Origin: Changchengzhania lutea
Lineage (GTDB): Bacteria; Bacteroidota; Bacteroidia; Flavobacteriales; Flavobacteriaceae
NCBI RefSeq assembly: GCF_006974145.1
Contig: NZ_CP039456.1
Span: 4,066,959 to 4,130,958 of the forward strand
Reading direction: 5' to 3'
Length of the DNA stretch: 64,000 nucleotides
The notes beneath the pieces were generated by a model. That model searched no databases and was not told the origin of the DNA. It saw only the letters and a list, made by a program, of their open reading frames with translations. Shown piece after piece: positions 1-8,057 of the stretch; positions within the stretch are counted from its first letter, which is position 1, and the number at the start of each line of letters is the position of its first letter. Made by a program: the position numbers and the translations under genes.

Positions 1-80
1 TTCAGCATCTCATCAATGACTTTCTCAAAGCGACCCTGAAACGAGTTCTAGGTGACGAATATGTAATGGCTATTTCATGA
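1..80 (+). CDS. C-terminal fragment of an unidentified protein (cut by the window edge)
   Basis: The third forward frame is open from base 3 to a TGA at 78-80 and encodes about 25 residues, rich in Leu, Lys and Ile, that look like an amphipathic helical C-terminus. The other two forward frames contain early stops. The fragment is too short to assign to a family. It is followed directly by the palindromic element at 89-223, which could end its transcript. Whether this is a real coding end can only be settled with the upstream sequence. Confidence 0.35.
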   Translation, partial: QHLINDFLKATLKRVLGDEYVMAIS

Positions 81-88
81 AAATCAAA

Positions 89-223
89 AAGAGGCTGTTT
101 GAAAACTAATTAACTCTTGTCAAACTGAGCGCAGTCGAAGTTTCAATGTTTTGAAAACCAAAGCATTTCGACTGCGCTCAATGTGACATTTAAGCTAAAA
201 ATCGACTTTTCAGATAGCCTCTT
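89..223. repeat. Nested palindromic intergenic repeat element
   Basis: Two inverted repeats are nested. The outer arms at 89-105 and 207-223 are 17 bp with two mismatches (aagaggct...tgaaaa against its complement). The inner arms at 118-139 and 167-188 are 22 bp with two mismatches and contain the perfect 14-mer TGAGCGCAGTCGAA / TTCGACTGCGCTCA. The whole 135-bp unit can fold into one long stem. I recall TTCGACTGCGCTCA-type motifs as common in flavobacterial intergenic regions, so this is probably a dispersed REP- or MITE-like element. It ends five bases before the stop of the next gene and may also act as a terminator. Confidence 0.75.
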
Positions 224-227
224 GTTT

Positions 228-503
228 TTATACTTCAATCATGGTTTCTTCTTTCTTAGTTTGAAAAACATAGGTATAAAACCACATGATGGTAAATGTT
301 GGGATGATATCAAAACCGGGAATGGCTTCTTCTATAAATGAGAACACCCCTCCTATTTTACCTTTTCGTCCTTTATAAAGCTTTGTCATTAAATACCCTG
401 ATACTGGCGCCCAAATAATATCAACAAATGTGATCATACCTATAGCATCAAAAATCAAACTTAATACGAGTTTTTTATTTTTACTTAAATTTTCTAAATT
501 CAT
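228..503 (-). CDS. Small conserved membrane protein of unknown function
   Basis: This gene encodes 91 residues. A basic N-terminus (residues 1-12) is followed by a hydrophobic stretch around residues 13-40 containing DAIGM and WAPVSGY, a basic loop (KGRKGKIGG, about 44-52), a second hydrophobic stretch around 60-80 and an acidic tail. Two membrane segments with both ends in the cytoplasm seem likely. I do not recognise a named family, though such proteins are common in flavobacteria. It lies alone upstream of folE, reading the same way, with about 50 bp between the folE stop and its ATG. The ATG at 501-503 is the only sensible start. Confidence 0.6.
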   Translation of the reverse strand: MNLENLSKNKKLVLSLIFDAIGMITFVDIIWAPVSGYLMTKLYKGRKGKIGGVFSFIEEAIPGFDIIPTFTIMWFYTYVFQTKKEETMIEV

Positions 504-555
504 AATTATTGGTTTCTTTAATTAATGCAAAAAAGATACCAAACTTTACAATCTC

Positions 556-1143
556 CTATTTTCCTATTAATTTAAGGAATTCATTTCTGGTTTCGTTCTT
601 TTCGAACTGCCCTCGAAACCCTGAAGTCGTTGTAATGGAGTTTTGTTTTTGTACCCCGCGCATCATCATGCACATGTGTGCAGCTTCTATAACAACCGCT
701 ACGCCTTGCGGTTTGAGAGTATCATTAATACAGTCTAAAATTTGCTCCGTTAAACGCTCTTGAACTTGAAGTCGGCGTGCAAATACATCCACGATTCGTG
801 GTAATTTACTCAACCCAACAATATGACCGTTGGGGATATACGCCATATGTACTTTCCCGAAAAAAGGCAAAATATGATGTTCGCACAGAGAGTATAATTC
901 AATATCCTTTACAATGACCATTTCATTATAAGATTCTTTAAACATCGCACTTTTCAAAATCTCAACAGGATCTTGATGGTAGCCTTGCGTTAGAAACTGC
1001 ATGGCCTTGGCAGCACGTTCTGGGGTTTTTAAAAGACCATCACGCGTGGTGTCCTCACCTAAATCTTCTATTATATTTTTGTAGCGCTCTTTAACATCAT
1101 CAGTAACTTGAATGTTATACTCTTCAAATTGTTTATATGGCAT
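556..1143 (-). CDS. folE: GTP cyclohydrolase I
   Basis: This enzyme converts GTP to 7,8-dihydroneopterin triphosphate, the first step of tetrahydrofolate and pterin synthesis in the cytoplasm. The 195-residue protein carries the family hallmarks: the zinc-site motif [10 protein letters not shown] with Cys87 and His90, the third ligand Cys158 in [10 protein letters not shown], the [12 protein letters not shown] segment (about 113-124) and the closing TTTSGFRG (171-178). Length matches bacterial FolE once its variable N-terminus is allowed for. It starts four bases after the msrA stop on the same strand, so the two are probably cotranscribed. All catalytic residues are present, so I expect an active enzyme. 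Confidence 0.96.
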   Translation of the reverse strand: MPYKQFEEYNIQVTDDVKERYKNIIEDLGEDTTRDGLLKTPERAAKAMQFLTQGYHQDPVEILKSAMFKESYNEMVIVKDIELYSLCEHHILPFFGKVHMAYIPNGHIVGLSKLPRIVDVFARRLQVQERLTEQILDCINDTLKPQGVAVVIEAAHMCMMMRGVQKQNSITTTSGFRGQFEKNETRNEFLKLIGK

Positions 1144-1146
1144 AAT

Positions 1147-1692
1147 TTACGTGGTCTTTAATTTATTGGCGTAATACGTGTTTAGCTTTTTTATTTTGGG
1201 GTTGATAACAAATTGGCAATAAGGCTGCTCTTTATTGGCATTGTAAAAATTTTGATGATCTGCTTCAGCATTATAAAAAACATCCAATTCTGTAATTTCA
1301 GTTACTATAGGATTAGCAAAAATACGCTCCTTTTCCAAGGCACTTATAAAGACTTCTGAGGCTTCTTTTTGGGCAATAGTGTTGTAGAATATTGCCGATC
1401 TGTATTGCGTACCAACGTCATTTCCCTGTCGATTCAATGTCGTGGGATCGTGGGTTGCAAAAAAGACTTCTAAAAGCTCCGTAAAACCAATAATGTCTTC
1501 GTCATAAAATATTTGAATACCCTCGGCATGTCCCGTTCTACCCGTACAAATTTCCCGATATGCAGGATTTTTTATGTTTCCACCTGTATAACCAGATACG
1601 ACATGCTCCACACCCCGAAGTCTATCAAATACAGCTTCGGTGCACCAAAAGCATCCACCGGCAAAGGTAGCCACTTGTAATTCTTTTTTCAT
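1147..1692 (-). CDS. msrA: Peptide methionine-S-sulfoxide reductase MsrA
   Basis: This enzyme repairs oxidised methionine (S-epimer) in proteins. The signature GGCFWCTE lies at residues 12-19 of the chosen product, with Cys14 the expected catalytic nucleophile. Later come SGYTGG, GHAEGIQI and DHQNFY, all typical of the family. An in-frame start 42 bp further upstream would add 14 residues (MSVGATKICLTLRA) with no family counterpart, so I chose the ATG at 1690-1692, which gives 181 residues. The stop is three bases from the folE ATG, so msrA is the upstream gene of an msrA-folE pair. The upstream region separates it from the divergent DUF5916 gene. Confidence 0.95.
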   Translation of the reverse strand: MKKELQVATFAGGCFWCTEAVFDRLRGVEHVVSGYTGGNIKNPAYREICTGRTGHAEGIQIFYDEDIIGFTELLEVFFATHDPTTLNRQGNDVGTQYRSAIFYNTIAQKEASEVFISALEKERIFANPIVTEITELDVFYNAEADHQNFYNANKEQPYCQFVINPKIKKLNTYYANKLKTT

Positions 1693-1875
1693 AGCCCTTA
1701 AAGTTAAGCAAATTTTAGTTGCTCCGACTGACAAATACTTACATCATACAGAAAAAATTAACTTTTAATTAATAAAGTTAAAGATTCTCAAAAGTAAATT
1801 TACTGCTAAACCTTTCTAGAATATTATCATTTTGTTAACAACCTCATCATCAATCAACTAAATTTAAGCCATTTA

Positions 1876-4308
1876 ATGATTCGTTTTTCGATACTCTTTT
1901 TTTCTTTTCTTTTTACAATTTTCAGTTTCGCTCAGACTAAAAAGGCTTTAAACATTACCAGAACTGATGACCCTCCAAAAATAGACGGACTACTTAATGA
2001 AGCTATATGGTTGGATGCTAATATAGCAACAGATTTTACGCAATTTAGACCAAATATTGGTGTTGAATTTCCCGATAGCGAACGCACCGAAGTGATGGTA
2101 ACCTATGACGATGATGCCATTTATTTTGGTGCTTATTTGTACGATGACCCGGATAAAATCATGAGTCAAGTCACTAAGCGCGATAATTTTGGACAGAATG
2201 ACTTTTTTATGATTGTGCTAAATCCCAACAACGATGCTCAAAACAATACCATCTTTATAGTTCAAAATTCTGGCAGTCAAGCAGATGCCATAGCCACTTT
2301 AAATAATGAAGATTACGGCTGGAATGCAGTTTGGAAAAGCGCGGTTAAGATGCATGATGACGGCTGGTCTGTAGAAATTAAAATTCCATATCGGGCGTTG
2401 CGATTTGCTAATGAACCTATCCAAACTTGGGGCATACAGTTTCAGCGAGAAGTGAGGCGAGAGCGCGCCCGTTATTCATGGAATCCAATCGATCCTACAA
2501 CGGGATCCTCGTTTCTATATCATGGCGAACTTACTGGCTTAACAAACCTAAAACCGCCAGTGCGATTAAATTTATATCCTTTTATTTCTGGCGTGGGAAC
2601 CTCATTTGATGGCCAATCAGAAACCGATATCAATTTTGGTTTGGATGTTAAATATGGCATCACAGACAATTTTACTTTAGACGCCACTTTGGTTCCAGAT
2701 TTTAGTCAAGTGGGCTTTGACAGGCTTACGCTAAATCTAGGCCCCTTTGAACAAACCTTTAATGAACAAAGACAATTTTTTAAAGAAGGTGTAGACTTAT
2801 TTAATAAAGGCAATTTATTTTTTTCAAGACGTGTTGGAAACGCACCCATTACGGCTCCAGAATTAAATGATAATGAAAAATTTGTCAACTATCCGCAGGC
2901 CCTTAAAGTTTTAAACGCAGTAAAAATATCAGGACGCACAAAAAACGGTTTGGGAATTGGGATATTTAACGCCATCACTGAAAAAACGGATGTACGGATT
3001 TTAGATACTCTATCTGGTAATTCTAGAACGGTCGTTGCAGAGCCATTTTCGAATTACAATATTTTGGTGATAGATCAACAATTCAATAATAATTCTTCTG
3101 TGAGTATAATTAACACCAATGTTTCACGAAAAGGGAACTTTAGAGATGCCAACGTCACAGGATTATTAATGGATGTCTCAAACAAACGAAACACTTATAA
3201 TATATATGGGCAAGTTAAAATGAGTAAAGTAAATCTATCTAATAACACGTCTACTGGGTACAGCAGTTTTTTTGCAGCTAGAAAAATTCATGGCAATTTT
3301 AGATATAGTTTTGACCATAGTTTTGCAGATAAAAATTACGACATTAATGATCTTGGATTAATTCGAAGAAATAACTATAATAATATTGGAATTGATGCAT
3401 CCTATCAAACCTTCAAACCTTCAAAAGAACTCAATAATTATAGAATAAATGCCTATTTAAACTACAGACAATTGGCTGAGCCAAATGTGTTTACTGGCAC
3501 TAATTTAGGGATTGAATTTCGAGCAACATCCACGTCGTTAAATTCGTTTGGATTCGATTTGAATTTTGAACCTGGAAAACAGTTTGATTATTTTGAATCG
3601 AGACAGGAAGAAAAATATTTTATATATGAAAACGCTGTATTTGTGGGTGCTTGGATTTCCTCAAACTATAATAAAACCTTTGCCTATGATATAAGGTCAA
3701 ATATAAGTACGCTTTTTGAAAACGGCAGGGATCTTTTTAAATACAGAATTTCTGTGAGTCCTAGAATGCGCGTTAATGAACATTTCCTTTTGGATTATGA
3801 TTTTCGGTTCGATTATAACAACGGAAGCCGTGGATATGCCACATCGGAAAATGATGAATCTATTTTCGGCGAACGTAAAAGAGTCATAATTTCCAATAGT
3901 CTTTCTGCCAACTACAATTTCAATCCCTTGCACGTTTTATCACTCACACTAAGAAAATACTGGGATACGGTTACCTATGATAAAACTCTTTTCACCTTGC
4001 AAGATAATGGCCGTTTAACTAAGAGCTCAGGATATACAGTGAACTCTGTTGAAAACAATCCAAATATAAATTATAGTACTTGGAATCTGGATTTAAGCTA
4101 TTCGTGGGAAATGGCACCTGGAAGTTTTTTAACAGCCCTGTATAGGAATCAATTATTCAATAGAGATCAAAATGCAGACATCTCATTTAGTGATAATTTA
4201 AATCTATTATTCAATCAACCCATTCAACATACCTTTTCGTTAAAACTTCAATATTTTATTGATTACGGTTCTATAAAAAGTGTTTTCAGGAAGAAAAGAG
4301 ATTCTTAA
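1876..4308 (+). CDS. DUF5916-type outer-membrane protein with N-terminal CBM9-like domain
   Basis: The 810-residue protein has a signal peptide (about residues 1-19, ending FSFAQ), a carbohydrate-binding family 9-like beta sandwich (about 25-215, starting PPKIDGLLNEAIW and containing VTYDDDAIYFGAYLYD), and a long remainder rich in alternating polar and aromatic strands that looks like a large outer-membrane barrel. This two-part layout is typical of the DUF5916 family in Bacteroidota. The biochemical role is unknown. Export to, or display at, the outer membrane is inferred. It stands alone, divergent from msrA-folE, and is followed by lolD 50 bp later, possibly in the same transcript. Confidence 0.85.
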   Translation: MIRFSILFFSFLFTIFSFAQTKKALNITRTDDPPKIDGLLNEAIWLDANIATDFTQFRPNIGVEFPDSERTEVMVTYDDDAIYFGAYLYDDPDKIMSQVTKRDNFGQNDFFMIVLNPNNDAQNNTIFIVQNSGSQADAIATLNNEDYGWNAVWKSAVKMHDDGWSVEIKIPYRALRFANEPIQTWGIQFQREVRRERARYSWNPIDPTTGSSFLYHGELTGLTNLKPPVRLNLYPFISGVGTSFDGQSETDINFGLDVKYGITDNFTLDATLVPDFSQVGFDRLTLNLGPFEQTFNEQRQFFKEGVDLFNKGNLFFSRRVGNAPITAPELNDNEKFVNYPQALKVLNAVKISGRTKNGLGIGIFNAITEKTDVRILDTLSGNSRTVVAEPFSNYNILVIDQQFNNNSSVSIINTNVSRKGNFRDANVTGLLMDVSNKRNTYNIYGQVKMSKVNLSNNTSTGYSSFFAARKIHGNFRYSFDHSFADKNYDINDLGLIRRNNYNNIGIDASYQTFKPSKELNNYRINAYLNYRQLAEPNVFTGTNLGIEFRATSTSLNSFGFDLNFEPGKQFDYFESRQEEKYFIYENAVFVGAWISSNYNKTFAYDIRSNISTLFENGRDLFKYRISVSPRMRVNEHFLLDYDFRFDYNNGSRGYATSENDESIFGERKRVIISNSLSANYNFNPLHVLSLTLRKYWDTVTYDKTLFTLQDNGRLTKSSGYTVNSVENNPNINYSTWNLDLSYSWEMAPGSFLTALYRNQLFNRDQNADISFSDNLNLLFNQPIQHTFSLKLQYFIDYGSIKSVFRKKRDS

Positions 4309-4358
4309 TTGTACATAAACGCTTTAAGTTGTAAATTCACGGCTGATATAAATACGGT

Positions 4359-5021
4359 ATGATTCAGGCAAAAAATATTCATAAATTTTATGGTGATTTA
4401 GAGGTTTTAAAAGGCGTTGATATTCATGTTAAAAAAGGAGAGGTCGTTTCTATTGTGGGTCCCTCAGGAGCCGGAAAAACGACACTTTTACAAATATTAG
4501 GGACGCTAGATAGAGCTTCTAAACAGAATGGGTTAGAACTTCAGATTAATGATATCAACATTCAATCGTTAAACGACAAAGCCTTGGCTAAATTCAGAAA
4601 TGAACATATTGGTTTTATATTTCAATTTCATCAATTATTGCCAGAATTTACTGCTTTAGAGAATGTATGCTTACCGGCGTTTATTAAAGGCACTAAAAAA
4701 GCGGTTGCCGAAAAACGTGCTAAAGAATTATTGGATTTTTTAGGACTTTCGCATCGTTATGATCACAAACCTAATGAACTTTCTGGTGGTGAACAACAGC
4801 GGGTAGCGGTTGCAAGAGCCTTGGTTAATAATCCAGATTTAATATTTGCCGATGAACCTTCTGGTAATTTAGATAGTGAATCTGCCGAAACACTTCACAG
4901 TTTATTTTTTAAACTTAGAGACCAATTTGGTCAAACCTTTGTTATTGTAACACACAATGAAGAACTGGCTAATTTAGCCGACAGAAAATTAACCATGGTA
5001 GATGGCCATATTGTTGCGTAA
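4359..5021 (+). CDS. lolD: LolD-like ABC transporter ATPase (lipoprotein release)
   Basis: This is a 220-residue ABC ATPase of the LolD/MacB/FtsE class. Walker A (GPSGAGKT) is at residues 34-41, the Q-loop ([18 protein letters not shown]) near 87-104, the signature [14 protein letters not shown] near 138, Walker B ([12 protein letters not shown]) near 161-172 and the switch His (VTHNEE) near 197. The [12 protein letters not shown] wording and the length fit LolD, which drives release of lipoproteins from the inner membrane to the LolA carrier. The membrane subunits LolC/E are not adjacent, which I believe is common in this phylum. Assignment to LolD rather than another member of the class rests on similarity alone. 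Confidence 0.85.
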   Translation: MIQAKNIHKFYGDLEVLKGVDIHVKKGEVVSIVGPSGAGKTTLLQILGTLDRASKQNGLELQINDINIQSLNDKALAKFRNEHIGFIFQFHQLLPEFTALENVCLPAFIKGTKKAVAEKRAKELLDFLGLSHRYDHKPNELSGGEQQRVAVARALVNNPDLIFADEPSGNLDSESAETLHSLFFKLRDQFGQTFVIVTHNEELANLADRKLTMVDGHIVA

Positions 5022-5157
5022 TTTTAAAAAACGCAATATGTGTTTCAAAAACAACAGCTTTTTTATTGAATTAAAATTATAATTCACTTAAAATGAAGAT
5101 GTCATAATTTTTTGTAACTTGGAGAGTGACTTTTCTAACCGTCTAAATGTCTTTATT

Positions 5158-5622
5158 ATGAAAACTCTTTTTTCTTGCCTCTTAGCTGCCATCCTTCTTA
5201 TCTCCTGTAAAAATGATAAAACTCCAGAAACCAGCGAATCAGCAGTAATTGATAAAAAACCAAGTCTTGAAGGGGTTTGGCAAATGGTGGGATACTACAA
5301 TTATATGGATAATAAAATAACAGATTCATTTATGAGCAGTGATACGTATAAGCAAATAAAAATTTATACGCCTACAAAAGTGATGTGGAGCAGATTAAAT
5401 AAACAAGATTCTACCGATTGGTTTGGCTATGGCAATTACAAAATTACAGATAGCACGCTTAGAGAAACGATAGTTTATGGTTCTAATTCTATGAACAAAG
5501 CTATTGAAAAGAACAATGAGTTTAAATTTGAACTTGTTGTAAACGAAAACACCTTTAATCAAATCGAATTGGATGAAAATGGGGATCGCATTTTATCAGA
5601 GAATTACATTAGAATAGAATAG
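5158..5622 (+). CDS. Small lipoprotein of unknown function
   Basis: From the ATG at 5158 the product has 154 residues and opens with a type II signal (MKTLFSCLLAAILLISC) whose lipobox Cys is residue 17. A start 39 bp upstream would put 13 hydrophilic residues before the signal, so it was rejected. After a short low-complexity linker comes a domain beginning LEGVWQMVGYYNY with several beta strands (KIYTPTKVMWS, WFGYGNYKI) and ending in NYIRIE. This resembles the lipocalin-like stress or META-type sandwich domains found in Bacteroidota lipoproteins, but I cannot name the family firmly. It is a likely periplasmic or outer-membrane lipoprotein. Confidence 0.75.
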   Translation: MKTLFSCLLAAILLISCKNDKTPETSESAVIDKKPSLEGVWQMVGYYNYMDNKITDSFMSSDTYKQIKIYTPTKVMWSRLNKQDSTDWFGYGNYKITDSTLRETIVYGSNSMNKAIEKNNEFKFELVVNENTFNQIELDENGDRILSENYIRIE

Positions 5623-5661
5623 GTTTATTAGCAGATTTACAGCGTTTAAATATTTAGTCAC

Positions 5662-5669
5662 TATTTTTG
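5662..5669 (+). promoter_or_regulatory. Bacteroidota -7 box upstream of the TIGR02757 gene
   Basis: TATTTTTG matches the TAnnTTTG consensus of the Bacteroidota housekeeping sigma factor. No clear -33 TTG is seen at the usual spacing. If it is used, transcription begins near 5675, which makes the GTG at 5688 the first usable start and excludes the TTG at 5667, which lies inside the box. Confidence 0.45.
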
Positions 5670-5687
5670 CATGGCTTAATTTACGCT

Positions 5688-6464
5688 GTGCTAAATCCGT
5701 TAAAAACATCAGAACTTAAAGACTTTCTTGACACTAAGGTGGAACTTTATAACAACCCTAAGTTTATTGAAAGTGACCCTATCCAAATCCCACATCTATT
5801 TCATAAGAAAGAAGATATTGAAATTGCTGGTTTCTTAACCGCTACAATTGCTTGGGGAAACCGGAAAAGCATCATCAATAATGGGAAAAAATTGGTGGAA
5901 TTGATGGATCACGCACCACACGAATTTATTTTAAATCATGACGAAAATGATTTAATACCTCTTCAAGGATTTGTACATAGAACCTTTAATGGTCATGATT
6001 GTATTCAATTTATAAAGTCACTTAAAAACATTTACACGAAGCATGATGGTTTAGAAAACGTGTTTTCAAGTCACGCCGAAGCCCATTCGCTCCAAAAAAC
6101 AATTTCAGAATTTAAATCCATTTTTTTTGAAATGGATCATTTAGCAAGAACCGAAAAACACATTAGCGATCCTTTAAAAAACTCCGCGGCTAAACGCATT
6201 AACATGTTTCTACGTTGGATGGTTCGAAACGATTACGCAGGTGTAGATTTTGGTATTTGGAAAACCTTAAACGCCAGCCAATTATCTTGTCCGCTCGATG
6301 TACATTCTGGCAACGTTGCTCGTAAATTGGGCTTGTTAAAGCGTAAGCAGAATGACGCAAAGGCTGTATTGGAGTTAGACACCGCCTTAAGAGATTTAGA
6401 CTCAACAGATCCTGTAAAGTATGATTTCGCCTTATTTGGTCTTGGTGTTTTTGAAGGGTTTTAA
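5688..6464 (+). CDS. TIGR02757/DUF2400 family protein
   Basis: This 258-residue, mostly helical protein contains EIAGFLTATIAWGNRKSI, MFLRWMVRND, CPLDVHSGNVARKLGLL and FALFGLGV, which I recognise as conserved blocks of the DUF2400/TIGR02757 family. The last two blocks resemble the helix-hairpin-helix and GPD region of DNA glycosylases, so a nucleic-acid link is possible, but no activity is known to me. The start is GTG at 5688, chosen because an earlier in-frame TTG sits inside the -7 box. The alternative product would be seven residues longer. It is followed 47 bp later by a peptidase gene on the same strand. Confidence 0.8.
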   Translation: MLNPLKTSELKDFLDTKVELYNNPKFIESDPIQIPHLFHKKEDIEIAGFLTATIAWGNRKSIINNGKKLVELMDHAPHEFILNHDENDLIPLQGFVHRTFNGHDCIQFIKSLKNIYTKHDGLENVFSSHAEAHSLQKTISEFKSIFFEMDHLARTEKHISDPLKNSAAKRINMFLRWMVRNDYAGVDFGIWKTLNASQLSCPLDVHSGNVARKLGLLKRKQNDAKAVLELDTALRDLDSTDPVKYDFALFGLGVFEGF

Positions 6465-6511
6465 AAATTCTTTTACATATCTTTATGGTACTAATTATTT
6501 CTAATAATCTT

Positions 6512-7999
6512 ATGAAAAATTCTCTTAGCTTCTTATTGTCAATTTTAACTCTTGTTGCTTTCTCCCAAAATATAAAAATACCCGTGGACACGATGGTGGT
6601 TACCACGCATAACACCACAATTAAAGGGGTGAATTTTTCATACACAGCAACCACGGGTACACAGCCCGTATGGAATAAAAAGGGCGAACCAACAGCAACG
6701 CTCTATTATACTTATTATGAAAGAAACGGCATAAAGGACAGAGCTAACAGACCTCTAATTATTTCTTTTAACGGTGGTCCTGGTTCAGCTTCTGTTTGGA
6801 TGCACATTGCCTATACCGGACCGAAAATATTAAAAATTGATGATGAAGGCTACCCCGTGCAACCTTACGGTATCAAGAGCAATCCAAACTCCATACTCGA
6901 CGTAGCGGACATTGTTTTTGTGAATCCTGTAAATACAGGATATTCAAGAATGGTTGAGAATAAAGAAGGAGAATTGTCTGAAAGAGAAGTATTCTTTGGT
7001 ATTAATGCCGATATAAAATATTTAGCAGAATGGATCAACACCTTTGTTTCCAGAAAAAACAGATGGGAATCGCCCAAATATATTATCGGTGAAAGTTATG
7101 GCGGAACCCGTGTTATGGGGCTAGCTAATGAATTACAAAGCAATCAGTGGATGTTCCTAAATGGCGTTATTTTAGTCTCTCCTGCAGATTATAAACAATA
7201 TAGTACAGGGCAACCGCTTTATTCCGCACTTAATTTGCCTTATTACACTGCCGCAGCATGGTATCAAAAAGTGCTACCCAAAAATTTACAACAACAAGAT
7301 TTATTAGATATTTTACCCGCATCTGAAGATTACGCCATCAATACCTTAATGCCCGCCTTGGCCAAAGGTGGTTTTATTACGGAAAGTGAAAAGGCTCAAG
7401 TCGCACAAAAAATGGCTTATTTTTCGGGTCTTAGTGAATTGGCTATTCTTCAAAACAACTTAGTGATTCCAACCAGTTTTTTCTGGAAAGAATTATTACG
7501 AAACAAAACGGGACAAACCATTGGGCGTCTGGATTCTAGATATTTAGGCATGGATAAAACGGAAGCTGGCAGCAGTCCAGACTCTAACCCTGAGCTTACG
7601 TCTTGGATGCATAGCTTCACGCCTGCCATTAATTATTATATAAGAGAACATCTCAATTTTAAGACAGACATTAAATATAATATGTTTGGTGACGTGCACC
7701 CTTGGGATAGAAGAAATGATAATACTAGGGATGATTTGAGAAAGGCTATGGCTGGCAACCCTTATTTAAAAGTACTTGTTCAATCTGGTTATTATGATGG
7801 AGCTACCACGTATTTTGGCGCAAAATATACCATGTGGCAAATAGACCCCAGTGGTAAGTTAAAAGGCCGATTTACCTTTAAAGGTTATAGAAGCGGACAT
7901 ATGATGTATCTTAGAAATGACGATTTAATTTCTGCGAATGATGATTTGCGGGAATTTATAAAAAATTCATTATCAAAAGGAAAATCTGCGAAATACTGA
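6512..7999 (+). CDS. Secreted S10 family serine carboxypeptidase-like peptidase
   Basis: This 495-residue exported peptidase has the alpha/beta-hydrolase fold. The signal peptide covers about residues 1-18 (ending LVAFSQ). The oxyanion block FNGGPGSAS, the nucleophile motif GESYGGT (Ser195), a likely catalytic Asp in SGYYDGATTY and the His in YRSGHMMYL form the S10 triad order. The ATG at 6512 was chosen over one 27 bp upstream because it starts directly at the basic n-region of the signal. It presumably removes C-terminal residues from peptides in the periplasm. It converges on the S9 peptidase gene across a strong terminator, so the two secreted peptidases are neighbours but not an operon. 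Confidence 0.9.
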   Translation: MKNSLSFLLSILTLVAFSQNIKIPVDTMVVTTHNTTIKGVNFSYTATTGTQPVWNKKGEPTATLYYTYYERNGIKDRANRPLIISFNGGPGSASVWMHIAYTGPKILKIDDEGYPVQPYGIKSNPNSILDVADIVFVNPVNTGYSRMVENKEGELSEREVFFGINADIKYLAEWINTFVSRKNRWESPKYIIGESYGGTRVMGLANELQSNQWMFLNGVILVSPADYKQYSTGQPLYSALNLPYYTAAAWYQKVLPKNLQQQDLLDILPASEDYAINTLMPALAKGGFITESEKAQVAQKMAYFSGLSELAILQNNLVIPTSFFWKELLRNKTGQTIGRLDSRYLGMDKTEAGSSPDSNPELTSWMHSFTPAINYYIREHLNFKTDIKYNMFGDVHPWDRRNDNTRDDLRKAMAGNPYLKVLVQSGYYDGATTYFGAKYTMWQIDPSGKLKGRFTFKGYRSGHMMYLRNDDLISANDDLREFIKNSLSKGKSAKY

Positions 8000-8003
8000 T
8001 TAT

Positions 8004-8037
8004 AAATAAACCTGACCAATTTGGGTCAGGTTTATTT
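8004..8037. terminator. Bidirectional hairpin terminator between two peptidase genes
   Basis: There is a perfect 14-bp stem (8004-8017 with 8024-8037), CCTGACC paired with GGTCAGG and flanked by an A-rich left side and a T-rich right side, with a six-base loop. It lies between convergent genes and can serve both strands. Confidence 0.85.
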
Positions 8038-8057
8038 CTCTAAAAGTGTTGCTCTAT

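Noticed and set aside
6199..6654. A 151-codon open frame on the minus strand across the TIGR02757 and S10 peptidase genes
   Set aside because: It runs antisense across two real genes and their intergenic gap and shows no recognisable motif.
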